A DNA stretch of 26,647 nucleotides from an uncultured Collinsella sp. (GTDB taxonomy: Bacteria > Actinomycetota > Coriobacteriia > Coriobacteriales > Coriobacteriaceae): contig CABRIB010000017.1 of the NCBI GenBank assembly GCA_902470915.1, forward strand, positions 1-26,647, in the 5' to 3' direction. How positions within the stretch are numbered: position 1 is the first letter of the stretch; the number at the start of each line of letters is the position of its first letter. The translations under genes and the position numbers were made by a program. Positions 20,098 to 26,647 of the stretch are shown here, one piece after another. The notes beneath the pieces are model-generated. The model ran no database searches and had not been told where the DNA came from. It saw only the letters and a program-made list of their open reading frames with translations.

Positions 20098-20182
20098 TGG
20101 TAGGGGCGGTGGGACTCGAACCCACAATCCTTGCGGCGAGAGATTTTAAGTCTCCTGCGTATGCCAATTCCGCCACGCCCCC
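20098..20182 (-). tRNA. tRNA-Leu(UAA)
   Basis: On the minus strand the gene runs GGGGGCG (acceptor), T8 G9, D-stem GCGG, and an anticodon stem GGAGA/TCTCC-type around the loop CTTAAAA, whose middle bases give anticodon TAA. A short class II variable arm follows, then T-arm GTGGG-TTCGAGT-CCCAC, acceptor CGCCCCT and discriminator A. CCA is encoded (20100-20098). The first acceptor pair is G-U. The long extra arm region CGCCGCAAGGAT fits leucine. It sits 31 bp downstream of the helical-repeat gene on the same strand. Confidence 0.95.
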
Positions 20183-20193
20183 GTGAGACTAGA

Positions 20194-20202
20194 AGTCTAG
20201 CA
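20194..20202 (-). promoter_or_regulatory. Candidate extended -10 for tRNA-Leu
   Basis: On the minus strand TGCTAGACT (20202-20194) fits TGnTAnnnT, 11 bp before the tRNA 5' end. No -35 is evident. Confidence 0.35.
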
Positions 20203-20213
20203 CAAGCCGTCCG

Positions 20214-20837
20214 TTACGCGTTGACGGCCATCGAGTGTTGGCCCGACTTCTCCAGGAACTCTTGGAACTTTGCCTCGTCGCCCTTGTTTTGATACTGCAG
20301 GGCCAGCAGGTACTCCAGTCGGCAGCGCTTGACCGGGTCGTCGCCGACATCCTCGAGCATGCGCTCCAGCTCGGGAATGTCGTTGTGGCGCTTGAGGATC
20401 ATCGTGTCGTACATCAGCTGGCATTCGTGTGCGACTGCCTCGGCCTGACCGCCCTCAAAGCCCTTGATCTCGTGCAGCAACTCCTTGGCCTTTTTGCGGT
20501 CCTCCTGGCCAACGTAGTAGTTAAAAGCTTTGATCACCAGGTCGACGCGCTGCATCTTGGGCAGGTTGAGTCCCAGCAGCAGGTCGAACATCTCGTCGGC
20601 GCGCTTATGGTCCTCGCGCAGCAGATAGGAGTTCAGGCGCAGGTAGTCGCGGTTGTAGCGCGGGTACAGCATGCTGGTGAGTTTGCCGTCGAGCAAACGA
20701 TCGAACTCGTCCCACTGCTTGGCGGCCATCAATTGCTGCAGGCGTTTAAACGTGGTGCGTTTTTTGACGCTAAAGAACACCGACACGGCGATGCAGATGA
20801 TAACGACGGCGGTCCAGAGTGTGCGGGAATCGGGCAT
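20214..20837 (-). CDS. Membrane-anchored helical-repeat (TPR-like) hypothetical protein
   Basis: 207 residues. One N-terminal membrane helix (about 8-24, TAVVIICIAVSVFFSV) is followed by basic residues, then an almost wholly alpha-helical domain. Its helix pairs are spaced like TPR or Sel1 repeats, for example QWDEFDRLLDGKL, KRADEMFDLLLGL, RKKAKELLHEIKGF, ELERMLEDVGDDP and CRLEYLLALQYQNKGDEAKFQEFLEKSG. Consensus TPR residues are only partly visible. I do not recognise a specific family; a scaffold or protein-interaction role at the membrane is an inference. A clear -10 (TATAAT on the minus strand) lies upstream. tRNA-Leu follows on the same strand. Confidence 0.75.
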   Translation of the reverse strand: MPDSRTLWTAVVIICIAVSVFFSVKKRTTFKRLQQLMAAKQWDEFDRLLDGKLTSMLYPRYNRDYLRLNSYLLREDHKRADEMFDLLLGLNLPKMQRVDLVIKAFNYYVGQEDRKKAKELLHEIKGFEGGQAEAVAHECQLMYDTMILKRHNDIPELERMLEDVGDDPVKRCRLEYLLALQYQNKGDEAKFQEFLEKSGQHSMAVNA

Positions 20838-20892
20838 ATTAGGGTCCTTAGTCGCTCATAAAGCGAGCGGTATGACAACACGTACTAGATGT

Positions 20893-20898
20893 ATTATA
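20893..20898 (-). promoter_or_regulatory. -10 element for the helical-repeat gene
   Basis: A perfect TATAAT on the minus strand (20898-20893) lies 55 bp before the start at 20837. Candidate -35 sequences (ATGCCA or TGCCAG) at 17-18 bp spacing are weak. Confidence 0.55.
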
Positions 20899-21000
20899 CG
20901 CAGCGCGCAAGCAAACTGGCATAAAAGCTCATCGAGGCCGAGTGCCATCGCTCGCTGCGGTACACTTACCTAAAGTAAACCATGAAGGGAGACATTACCT

Positions 21001-21288
21001 ATGAAGAAGATCGTTTTGGCTTGCGGTGCTGGCGCTGCTACTTCCACGCTCGTTGCCCAGAAGGTCGCTACTCTGCTCGACGCCAACGGTTATGCCGACA
21101 AGTACGAGATCGTGCAGTGCGCCATCTCCGAGGCCAAGGATTACTGCGACGAGGGCGCTGACCTGCTGATCGCCACCACCGTTGCCCCCGAGGGCCTCAC
21201 CTGCCCGTACGTGAGTGGCGTGCCCTTCATGACCGGCATGAACCGCGTTGCCGCCGAGAAGGCCGTTCTCGACGTCATGGCTCAGTAG
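21001..21288 (+). CDS. PTS IIB component, galactitol (GatB-like) type
   Basis: 95 residues, the size of a free-standing IIB. The phosphocysteine loop is at the N-terminus, ACGAGAATSTLVAQKV (Cys8), in the form used by the galactitol family of phosphotransferase IIB proteins. LLDANGYADKYEIVQCAISEA, then DLLIATTVA, follow the usual beta-alpha order of this fold. The protein relays phosphate from IIA to a sugar entering through IIC, but no IIA or IIC gene is adjacent, so it either serves components elsewhere or has a regulatory role. GAAGGGAG lies before the ATG. The next gene starts 11 bp after the stop. Confidence 0.88.
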   Translation: MKKIVLACGAGAATSTLVAQKVATLLDANGYADKYEIVQCAISEAKDYCDEGADLLIATTVAPEGLTCPYVSGVPFMTGMNRVAAEKAVLDVMAQ

Positions 21289-21299
21289 GCGCTGACTGC

Positions 21300-21674
21300 A
21301 TGAGTGAGCAGAACGCCAACCCGGTAGAGCTCTTTGGTATGCGCGTTGCCCATGTGGGCATTAACGCCACCGACCCGGCAGACGCCCTGGAGATCGCGGA
21401 GCTGTTCTCGACGATGATGGGCCTGCCCGTCATCGAGACCCCGGTTTCGTACTTCAACGATTCGCTGGTCGAGATCATGAAGCAGAACGGTCGTGGCACC
21501 AAGGGCCACATCGGCTTTGCCGTTAACGACATCGATGCAGCTGAGAAGTGGTTTGCCGAGCGCGGGCTCGAGGTCAACGAAGAGTCGCGCGCACTGCTGC
21601 CCGACGGTGGTACCAAGCTCGTGTACTTTAAGCGCGAGTTCGCCGGTTTCGCCGTGCACCTGTGCCGCGAGTAG
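21300..21674 (+). CDS. VOC-family protein resembling the KDPG-aldolase accessory domain
   Basis: 124-residue single VOC (glyoxalase/bleomycin-resistance fold) protein. The order HVGINATDPADALEIAELF, VEIMKQNGRGTKGHIGFAVND, AEKWFAERGLEVNEES, and KLVYFKREFAGFAVHL closely follows the C-terminal domain that some Firmicutes fuse to 2-dehydro-3-deoxyphosphogluconate (Eda-type) aldolase; this comparison is from memory. Here it is separate, with no aldolase next to it. Metal ligands common in VOC enzymes are only partly placeable (His in HVGIN, Glu in VEIMK, His in GHIGF). It is 11 bp after the PTS IIB gene and likely co-transcribed, suggesting a joint role in sugar-acid or sugar metabolism. Confidence 0.75.
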   Translation: MSEQNANPVELFGMRVAHVGINATDPADALEIAELFSTMMGLPVIETPVSYFNDSLVEIMKQNGRGTKGHIGFAVNDIDAAEKWFAERGLEVNEESRALLPDGGTKLVYFKREFAGFAVHLCRE

Positions 21675-21698
21675 CGCACAAGCTGCCATAGCTGGCAA

Positions 21699-21730
21699 AA
21701 AGGGATAGGGCCGCGTGGCCCTATCCCTTT
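21699..21730. terminator. Bidirectional terminator between VOC gene and kinase operon
   Basis: A perfect 14-bp stem, AAAGGGATAGGGCC (21699-21712) with its complement (21717-21730), and GCGT loop. T-rich sequence follows on the plus strand and A-rich sequence precedes it, so it can end transcripts from both convergent directions. Confidence 0.92.
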
Positions 21731-21749
21731 ATTTATGCCGAGGGGCTTC

Positions 21750-23045
21750 CTATCGTGGCAGGCGAATCGTAAAGCGGCTGCCGACCCCTTCGACCGAGGT
21801 CACACCGATGACGCCGCCGTGGCTGTCGACGATCCACTTGGCGATCGCAAGCCCCAGACCCGAACCCTGTGCGCCGGCATCGCGCGCGTTGTCGGCACGG
21901 TAGAACCGCTCGAACGCGTGAGCTGCGGATTCCTGGTTCATGCCGATGCCCTCGTCCTCAACACTTATGTCGATCGTGCCCGCGCCCGCATCCGGCGTTA
22001 TGCCAAATGTGACGGTCGTTCCCGCATCCGAGTACTTGGCGGCGTTTTGCACGATCACGCGCAGAGCCTGCTTCACGAGCGCCACGTCGACGGGCGCGTC
22101 GCAGCGCGGGTCGCTGGCAAGCGCAGCGTCAGAAGCCAGCCAATACGTGTGCTCGGTATCGATCATCTGCGATTCTTCGCATACCTCGCTGACCAGTGCA
22201 GCCAAGTTGGTATGCGCGCGCCGCAGGACCGTGCGCCCGGCATCGCCGCGCGCCAAAAACAGCAGCTGCTCCACAAGCTCTTGCATGTGCTCGCTTTCGG
22301 CCTTAAGGGACGCGATGGATTCTGCCAGCACGTCCGGGTCGTTTTTGCCCCAGCGGTCGAGCATGTTCACGTAGCCCTGAATCACCGCGATGGGCGTGCG
22401 TAGCTCGTGGCTTGCATCGTTGACAAAGCGCATCTGCTGCAGCTTTGCCTCTTGCATCTGGCGCAGCAGGCGGTTGAGCGCGACCTCGATGCTTGCCAGG
22501 TCGGCGTCGCCGGTGGTGACGCTCGGCGAGTCGACGCTTGCGCGCTCGATGGCCTGCTCCAGTGTCTCCATTTTGCCGCCGGCGAGTTGCATGCGGCCGA
22601 GTTCGTCCACGCGCAGTGCCAAGTCGTTGAGCGGTGCCATGGTACGGCGCACACGGCGGGCACCGCCGAGCATGTTGAGCACGCTGATGACCTGCCAACC
22701 CACAACGACAAGGTAGAGAGGCCATAGCGCGACGAGGTCCTGCGCGAGGGGGAAAGTCTTGGTGGTGCGCGCAAGCTCGACGGTATAGGTGAGCGTTGCC
22801 AGGTCCCAGCCGCGCGCGGGCGTCAGCGACATGCCGTGAACGGTGGCGCTGGGGATCCATCCTGCGGTAAACGCGCCGTTGGGCAGCGTCTGGTTGTATC
22901 CATAGACAAGGATCGCCGCCACAATCACTACTAGCAGCAGGTCGAGCCAAACGTAGCTCATCAGGCGGCGCCACATATAGCTCCAGTTGATGGCGCGGGC
23001 GATGGAGGTGACGCGCTTGGCCTCGGCGTTACGCGCGGCAGACAT
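21750..23045 (-). CDS. Sensor histidine kinase
   Basis: 431-residue membrane kinase. Two membrane helices (about 31-50 and 103-126) flank a short extracytoplasmic loop of about 50 residues, followed by a HAMP-like linker. The phosphoacceptor is His213 in NDASHELRTPIAVIQGY (HisKA). The ATP-binding domain has the N-box IVQNAAKYSD (N334), the G1 box VEDEGIGM, an F-box HAFERFYR, and the G2 box GSGLGLAIAKWIV. It ends in the usual GSRFTIRLP. The start at 23045 overlaps the regulator's 3' end by 17 bp, with GGGGTGGG just before, so the two are coupled. The loop is too small for a large ligand domain; the signal is unknown but may involve the DUF4342 protein encoded in the same operon. Confidence 0.93.
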   Translation of the reverse strand: MSAARNAEAKRVTSIARAINWSYMWRRLMSYVWLDLLLVVIVAAILVYGYNQTLPNGAFTAGWIPSATVHGMSLTPARGWDLATLTYTVELARTTKTFPLAQDLVALWPLYLVVVGWQVISVLNMLGGARRVRRTMAPLNDLALRVDELGRMQLAGGKMETLEQAIERASVDSPSVTTGDADLASIEVALNRLLRQMQEAKLQQMRFVNDASHELRTPIAVIQGYVNMLDRWGKNDPDVLAESIASLKAESEHMQELVEQLLFLARGDAGRTVLRRAHTNLAALVSEVCEESQMIDTEHTYWLASDAALASDPRCDAPVDVALVKQALRVIVQNAAKYSDAGTTVTFGITPDAGAGTIDISVEDEGIGMNQESAAHAFERFYRADNARDAGAQGSGLGLAIAKWIVDSHGGVIGVTSVEGVGSRFTIRLPR

Positions 23046-23808
23046 AGCCCACCCCGCGCACGGTCTGGATGATGCGGGCGCCGCCGGCGTCCTCGATCTT
23101 GGCGCGCAGGTGCGCGATGTGCACGTCGACGTTGTTGGTGTCGCCCATGTATTCGTAGCCCAGCGCTTCGTGCGCGATGCGTTCGCGCGTGAGCACGGTC
23201 TCGGCATGCGCCATAAGCAGGGCGAGGACATCGAACTCGCGGGCCGTGAGCGCAATGGGCGAGCCGCCGACCGTGACTTCGCGGCGGTCGGGGTCGAGCG
23301 CAACCGAGCCCACGGCGAGCGTGGCGGGGGAGAGCGAGGCGGAAACCTGGGTCGAGTCACTGACCGGGGGCATCGCAGTGGCGCCGACACCCGTGCCGCC
23401 TGCCGCGCCCGTCCCGATGCCGCCAACGCCCGAAGCCGCCCGCACGGCCTCCGAGCGCTTCAGCGCCACGCGGATCCGTGCGAACAGCTCCTCGATCGCA
23501 AACGGCTTGGTCAAGTAATCGTCGGCGCCGGCATCGAGCCCGGCAACCTTGTCCATCACGGCATCGCGCGCGGTGACCATAATCACCGGCACGTCCTTGT
23601 GCTTGCGGACACGCCGCAGGACTTCCATGCCGTTGAGCTGCGGCAGCAGCACATCGAGCAGAATCAGATCGTAGTCGCGCTCCAGCGCCAGATCCACGGC
23701 GGTGCGGCCGTCGGCGGCGTGCTCCACCTGGTAGCCCTCGTGCTCCAGTTCGAGCGTCACAAAGCGGGCGATTTTCTCCTCGTCCTCTACGATCAGGATC
23801 CGTGCCAT
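23029..23808 (-). CDS. OmpR/PhoB-type response regulator
   Basis: 259 residues. The receiver domain (1-120) has the acidic pocket EDE (9-11), phosphoacceptor Asp52 in LLDVLLPQ, a switch Thr in MVTARD (Thr79) and Lys101 in YLTKPF. The winged-helix DNA-binding domain (about 166-259) contains VLTRERIAHEAL, then NNVDVHIAHLRAKIE and IIQTVRGVGYVC, as in OmpR/PhoB proteins. The linker (about 122-165) is unusually long and rich in glycine, alanine, serine and threonine. It is the cognate partner of the kinase whose gene overlaps its 3' end. It lies 18 bp after the DUF4342-like gene. Confidence 0.95.
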   Translation of the reverse strand: MARILIVEDEEKIARFVTLELEHEGYQVEHAADGRTAVDLALERDYDLILLDVLLPQLNGMEVLRRVRKHKDVPVIMVTARDAVMDKVAGLDAGADDYLTKPFAIEELFARIRVALKRSEAVRAASGVGGIGTGAAGGTGVGATAMPPVSDSTQVSASLSPATLAVGSVALDPDRREVTVGGSPIALTAREFDVLALLMAHAETVLTRERIAHEALGYEYMGDTNNVDVHIAHLRAKIEDAGGARIIQTVRGVGYVCRA

Positions 23809-23826
23809 GCGTGCCCCCGTCTGCGA

Positions 23827-24369
23827 TTACTTGTCGTCGTTCAGATTTTGCTTGATGTCGTCCGCGGCATCGGCGGCGTGATTCATAAGGTTGTTGATAC
23901 TGCCGGGCACGTCGCCGTCGCTGTCGATGCGGTAGCGCATGCCAAAGAACAGGCCAATCAGCATCAGCCAAATCGTAGCGCCCCAGGCAAACAGGGCGAT
24001 GATGGGGATCAGGATGGGGATGTTGAGGATGATCGCATCGCGGCGCGTGGCGATAAACTTGGTGTCCAGGCTCAGGCGGAAGAGCTTTTTGAGGTACTCC
24101 CATACGCTGTCCATCTTCTTGGAGAAGTCGGTCTTTTCGCTCGACTTCTCGTAGGCTGCCTGCGCGGCGACCATCTCGGCCGAGGGCTCATCGACCGGCG
24201 CGGACTCGGTGGCGGCGTGCGCCGATGTGGTCTGCGTCTTGCCCTGCGACTCGAGCCAAATGATGGCGTCCAAAACGTTGCCGTCGGCGGCGTCGAGCGC
24301 GGCCTTGGCATCGGTGTAGCTCACGTTGCACTTGGTGCGGATGGTTTCAACTTTTTCGAGGTCGTCCAT
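23827..24369 (-). CDS. DUF4342-like membrane protein with UBA-like N-terminus
   Basis: 180 residues. The first 45 residues (VETIRTKCNVSYTDAKAALDAADGNV...WLES) have the short three-helix UBA-like pattern of DUF4342 proteins. A charged, alanine-rich linker follows (about 48-85). A KLFRLSLDTKFIATRRD segment then leads into a hydrophobic region with one or two membrane helices (about 113-143, ILNIPILIPIIALFAWGATIWLMLIGLFFGM). A short acidic tail ends the protein. It is the first gene of the operon with the two-component system. Its role is not known; the association suggests a membrane accessory or output of that system. Confidence 0.78.
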   Translation of the reverse strand: MDDLEKVETIRTKCNVSYTDAKAALDAADGNVLDAIIWLESQGKTQTTSAHAATESAPVDEPSAEMVAAQAAYEKSSEKTDFSKKMDSVWEYLKKLFRLSLDTKFIATRRDAIILNIPILIPIIALFAWGATIWLMLIGLFFGMRYRIDSDGDVPGSINNLMNHAADAADDIKQNLNDDK

Positions 24370-24722
24370 GACCTGTCCTTTCGTTCGATGGGCGCGACGC
24401 CGGGCGATCTGCCCGGGCGCGAGCGTTGCGTTCGGCGGCCTGCGTGGCGCCGCCCCGCCCTTGGTCGAACTCTATAGTGCAGGTTATAGATTAAGCGATT
24501 CTTGAGCCAAGATTAATGTTGGATGAGTTTTTGGGTAGCGGTGGGAAAAGTATTAGACCTCGATAGCGGGGGATGTGGTGCCGGTGCAAAACGGCGTCAA
24601 AGGTTGGTCGAGCAGGCGGTTTCTCCATTGATGTCCGCACGACATGTGACACTTACCCTGCCGCCCTGCTCTGCCGCGGAGGCATGTACCCAAACAACGA
24701 CCCTCTAAGGAGTTCGATATTG
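24370..24722. other. 353-bp divergent intergenic region
   Basis: It holds the minus-strand promoter at 24483-24510 and, toward the plus-strand gene, a possible structured leader: GAGCAGGCGG (24610-24619) pairs with CCGCCCTGCTC (24661-24671) with a one-base bulge, enclosing 41 bases. No convincing protein-coding frame was seen before 24723. Confidence 0.5.
24483..24510 (-). promoter_or_regulatory. Promoter of the DUF4342-regulator-kinase operon
   Basis: On the minus strand TTGGCT (24510-24505), a 16-bp spacer and TATAAC (24488-24483) form a good sigma-70-like promoter, about 114 bp upstream of the DUF4342-like start. A second -10-like TATAGA lies at about 24474-24469. Confidence 0.6.
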
Positions 24723-24962
24723 ATGAGTGACAACGCAAAGCATCTCGCAAAGAAGTGCGTAAAGGACGCGGGGCCGTGCCTCGCGCTGTGCGTAGCCGGC
24801 GCAGCGGTCGCGCTGCTGGCTGTTCTGGGGCCGTTCGACGTGCTCCGAAGTGCCAGCTTTCTGCATGTTTGCATGGCTCTTGCCGGCGCCACGATGACCG
24901 GCGGCGTGCTCGATCTGATCTTTTGGGTGTTTGACCCGTTTGGATGGAAGAGCGAGGGGTAG
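24723..24962 (+). CDS. Small two-helix membrane protein, 79 aa
   Basis: I do not recognise the family. The protein begins with a basic hydrophilic stretch (SDNAKHLAKKCVKD), followed by two hydrophobic helices (about residues 16-36 and 46-69) and a short charged end (FGWKSEG). It is probably an inner-membrane protein. AAGGAG (24707-24712) is 10 nt before ATG 24723; TTG 24720 is an alternative. An ATG at 24684 has GGAGG too close to serve. It stands alone, 85 bp before the metallophosphoesterase. Confidence 0.6.
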   Translation: MSDNAKHLAKKCVKDAGPCLALCVAGAAVALLAVLGPFDVLRSASFLHVCMALAGATMTGGVLDLIFWVFDPFGWKSEG

Positions 24963-25047
24963 GTCCCAAAGGATGGAAGGGCTGGAACGGTTGACTTAGT
25001 GATCGTGCAGAATGTGGGCTAGCGACTTACAGGGAAGTGGTGATCCG

Positions 25048-25773
25048 ATGACGGTCTATGTGACGGGCGATATTCACGGCGGCGTCGACATGCAAAAGCT
25101 TCGCGACTGGGATCTTGGGGATGGTCTGACAAGTGACGACTATCTCATCATCGCGGGCGACTTTGGCTTTCCGTGGGATTTCTCTGCCGAGGAATGTGCC
25201 GACATCGCCTGGCTGGAGTCGCGCCCCTATACCGTGCTGTTTGTCGACGGCAACCACGAGCGTTTCGATCACTGGTCGGAGCGCCCCATGGAGCTGTGGC
25301 ACGGCGGCCTGACGCAGCGTCTGTCGGACACCTCGCCCATCCGACGCCTGACGCGCGGTGAGGTTTTTGAGCTCGACGGCTCAACGATCTTTACCATGGG
25401 CGGCGCCACGAGCGTGGATAAGGAATACCGCATTCCGTATTCCAGCTGGTGGCCGCAGGAGCTGCCGGACGAGCGCAACTTTGAGGAGGCGCGGGCAAAG
25501 CTCGACAGCGTGGGTTGGAAGGTCGACTATGCGATCACCCATACCTGCTCCACGCGCATGCTTTCGCCCACGCTTTACCCGGCACCTGGCTGGAATTATC
25601 CCGATGTCGATCGACTCACCACGTTTTTCGACGAGCTGGAGGACCACCTGGACTACAAGCGCTGGTACTACGGGCATTTTCATCGTGACGCCAACCCAGC
25701 CGAGTGCCACACCGTGCTCTACGACTGTATTGTCCGCCTGGGCGACGAACTCCAGCCCTGGGATGTCGCGTAG
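25048..25773 (+). CDS. Metallophosphoesterase, calcineurin-like
   Basis: 241 residues. The dinuclear metal motifs occur in order: TGDIHGG (Asp8, His10), IIAGDFGFPWD, VDGNHERFD, ITHTC and YGHFHRD. A WWPQELP segment and the overall layout suit the small protein-phosphatase/diadenosine-hydrolase-like group often found as single genes in gut Firmicutes and actinobacteria; the substrate is not known. The start at 25048 follows AGGGAAG. It ends 15 bp from the convergent gluQ stop with no terminator between them. Confidence 0.85.
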   Translation: MTVYVTGDIHGGVDMQKLRDWDLGDGLTSDDYLIIAGDFGFPWDFSAEECADIAWLESRPYTVLFVDGNHERFDHWSERPMELWHGGLTQRLSDTSPIRRLTRGEVFELDGSTIFTMGGATSVDKEYRIPYSSWWPQELPDERNFEEARAKLDSVGWKVDYAITHTCSTRMLSPTLYPAPGWNYPDVDRLTTFFDELEDHLDYKRWYYGHFHRDANPAECHTVLYDCIVRLGDELQPWDVA

Positions 25774-25788
25774 GGGCGGGGTGGCTGG

Positions 25789-26601
25789 CTACTCGACCGT
25801 TACAGTGATGTTTTCCCGATGCGTGCGGATAACATCCCAGCTAAAGTGCTCGACCAGCTGCTCGGCAGAGCGCGGTGTGGCGTCCGGCGCGATGCCTGTT
25901 TGCCCGGCGAGCCAGCCCAGTAGTGCCTCGGGCGCGCCAAAGCGGGTGCGGAGCTCGCCCAGGTCCAGGTCGCGGTCGCGCTTGGAAAGGCGGCGGCCAT
26001 CCGGCGACATGAGCAGCGGAATGTGCGCGTAGTGCGGCGTGGGAAGTTCCAGCAAATGCTGCAGGTAGATTTGGCGCGGCGTGGAGCCCAGCAGATCGCA
26101 TCCGCGCACGACCTCGGTGACGCCCATGGCAGCGTCGTCGACCACCACGGCTAGCTGGTAGGCAAAAACGCCGTCGCTGCGGCGCACCAAAAAGTCACCG
26201 CACTCGGTGGCAAGTGCTTCGCATTGGGCTCCGTACGTGCGGTCCACGAATTCGATCACGTCGCTGGCGAGGTCGTCGACGGTGGGCACGCGCAGGCGCG
26301 TGGCCGGAGCACGCAGGGCACTGCGGCGGGTGATTTCATCAGCAGAAAGACCTCTGCAGGCGCCGCGGTAGATGGGCGTGCCGTCGCTGGCGTGCGGCGC
26401 GCTCGCGGCGTGGAGTTCGGCACGCGTGCAAAAACAGGGATAGGTGAGGCCGGCGTCTTGCAGCTGGCGCAGGGCGTCCTCGTACAGATCCAGGCGATCG
26501 TGCTGGTAGTAGGGGCCTTCGTCCCACTCGAGCCCCAGCCAGGTCAGATCGTCAATCAGTTGAGCGGCAAGTTCCGGGCGCTTGCAGCGATCGTCCAGGT
26601 C
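25789..26601 (-). CDS. gluQ: Glutamyl-Q tRNA(Asp) synthetase, 5'-truncated by contig end
   Basis: 270 residues are visible from DLDDRCKRPELAAQ to the stop. The zinc-binding motif CFC...Y..AC (YPCFCTRAEL, then IYRGACRG) is that of GluQ enzymes, which glutamylate queuosine on tRNA-Asp. KRDRDLDLGEL with RRLSKRD is the KMSKS-like loop, and the protein ends after a short helical tail. No anticodon-binding domain follows, which separates it from GltX. The N-terminal HIGH-type motif (about 25-35 residues) is missing because genomic sequence ends at 26601. An ATG at 26616 encodes MYKRQ from adapter bases and is not real. The gene runs convergently to the metallophosphoesterase. Confidence 0.9.
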   Translation of the reverse strand, partial: DLDDRCKRPELAAQLIDDLTWLGLEWDEGPYYQHDRLDLYEDALRQLQDAGLTYPCFCTRAELHAASAPHASDGTPIYRGACRGLSADEITRRSALRAPATRLRVPTVDDLASDVIEFVDRTYGAQCEALATECGDFLVRRSDGVFAYQLAVVVDDAAMGVTEVVRGCDLLGSTPRQIYLQHLLELPTPHYAHIPLLMSPDGRRLSKRDRDLDLGELRTRFGAPEALLGWLAGQTGIAPDATPRSAEQLVEHFSWDVIRTHRENITVTVE

Positions 26602-26647
26602 CTGTCTCTTATACACATCTCCGAGCCCACGAGACGGACTCCTATCT
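26602..26647 (-). other. Nextera library adapter (i7 side), not genomic
   Basis: 26602-26620 is the reverse complement of the Tn5 mosaic end, CTGTCTCTTATACACATCT. CCGAGCCCACGAGAC follows, then the 8-base index GGACTCCT (N705) and the P7 start ATCT. This is synthetic sequence. Confidence 0.98.

Noticed and set aside
1..26647. CRISPR array, prophage, transposase or defence island
   Set aside because: No regularly spaced repeats, integrase, transposase, phage structural or restriction genes were seen.

Overview
The window is a GC-rich chromosomal contig from an actinobacterium, most likely class Coriobacteriia and probably close to Collinsella. The assignment is inferred from base composition, the his operon layout, the eno-divIC-ppx neighbourhood and the many intergenic palindromes; no ribosomal or other marker gene is present to prove it. 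Both ends are sequencing-library adapter, not genome: bases 1-48 are a Nextera i5-side adapter and 26602-26647 the reverse complement of the i7-side adapter. Biological sequence therefore runs 49-26601, and the last gene (gluQ) is cut by the contig end.

Layout. 49-1546: an AEC-family permease set among three very long perfect hairpins that share an 11-nt loop and end sequences but have different stems. 1547-4963: a small unrecognised protein, two overlapping GntR/UTRA regulators, a terminator, then a SIS-domain sugar-phosphate protein with distinctive codon use and repeated operator-like half-sites upstream. 5142-13104: a complete histidine operon, hisZG(fused)-D-C-B-H-A-F-I-E. The missing step, histidinol-phosphate phosphatase, is supplied by a PHP-family gene that converges on hisE with a 2-bp gap. 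14350-16353: a stand-alone LarC C-terminal domain, a YfcE-like phosphodiesterase and MazG, then a terminator. 16493-19761: enolase, terminator, a DivIC/FtsB-like septum protein and a Ppx/GppA phosphatase. 19762-20182: a palindrome, a duplicated tRNA-Leu 3' end with its terminator, and tRNA-Leu(UAA). 20214-21730: a membrane-anchored helical-repeat protein (minus), then an orphan PTS IIB and a VOC protein resembling the accessory domain of KDPG aldolases. 21750-24369 (minus): DUF4342-like protein, OmpR-type response regulator and histidine kinase in one operon. 24723-26601: a tiny membrane protein, a metallophosphoesterase and truncated gluQ.

Most genes are housekeeping. No phage, transposase, CRISPR array or defence gene was seen. 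The least explained signal is the set of long intergenic palindromes (at least six that are not simple terminators). The strongest are the three constant-loop, variable-stem hairpins around the permease gene. The other main points are the HisZ-HisG fusion, the orphan LarC domain, the tRNA-Leu end duplication and the candidate operator array before the SIS gene.
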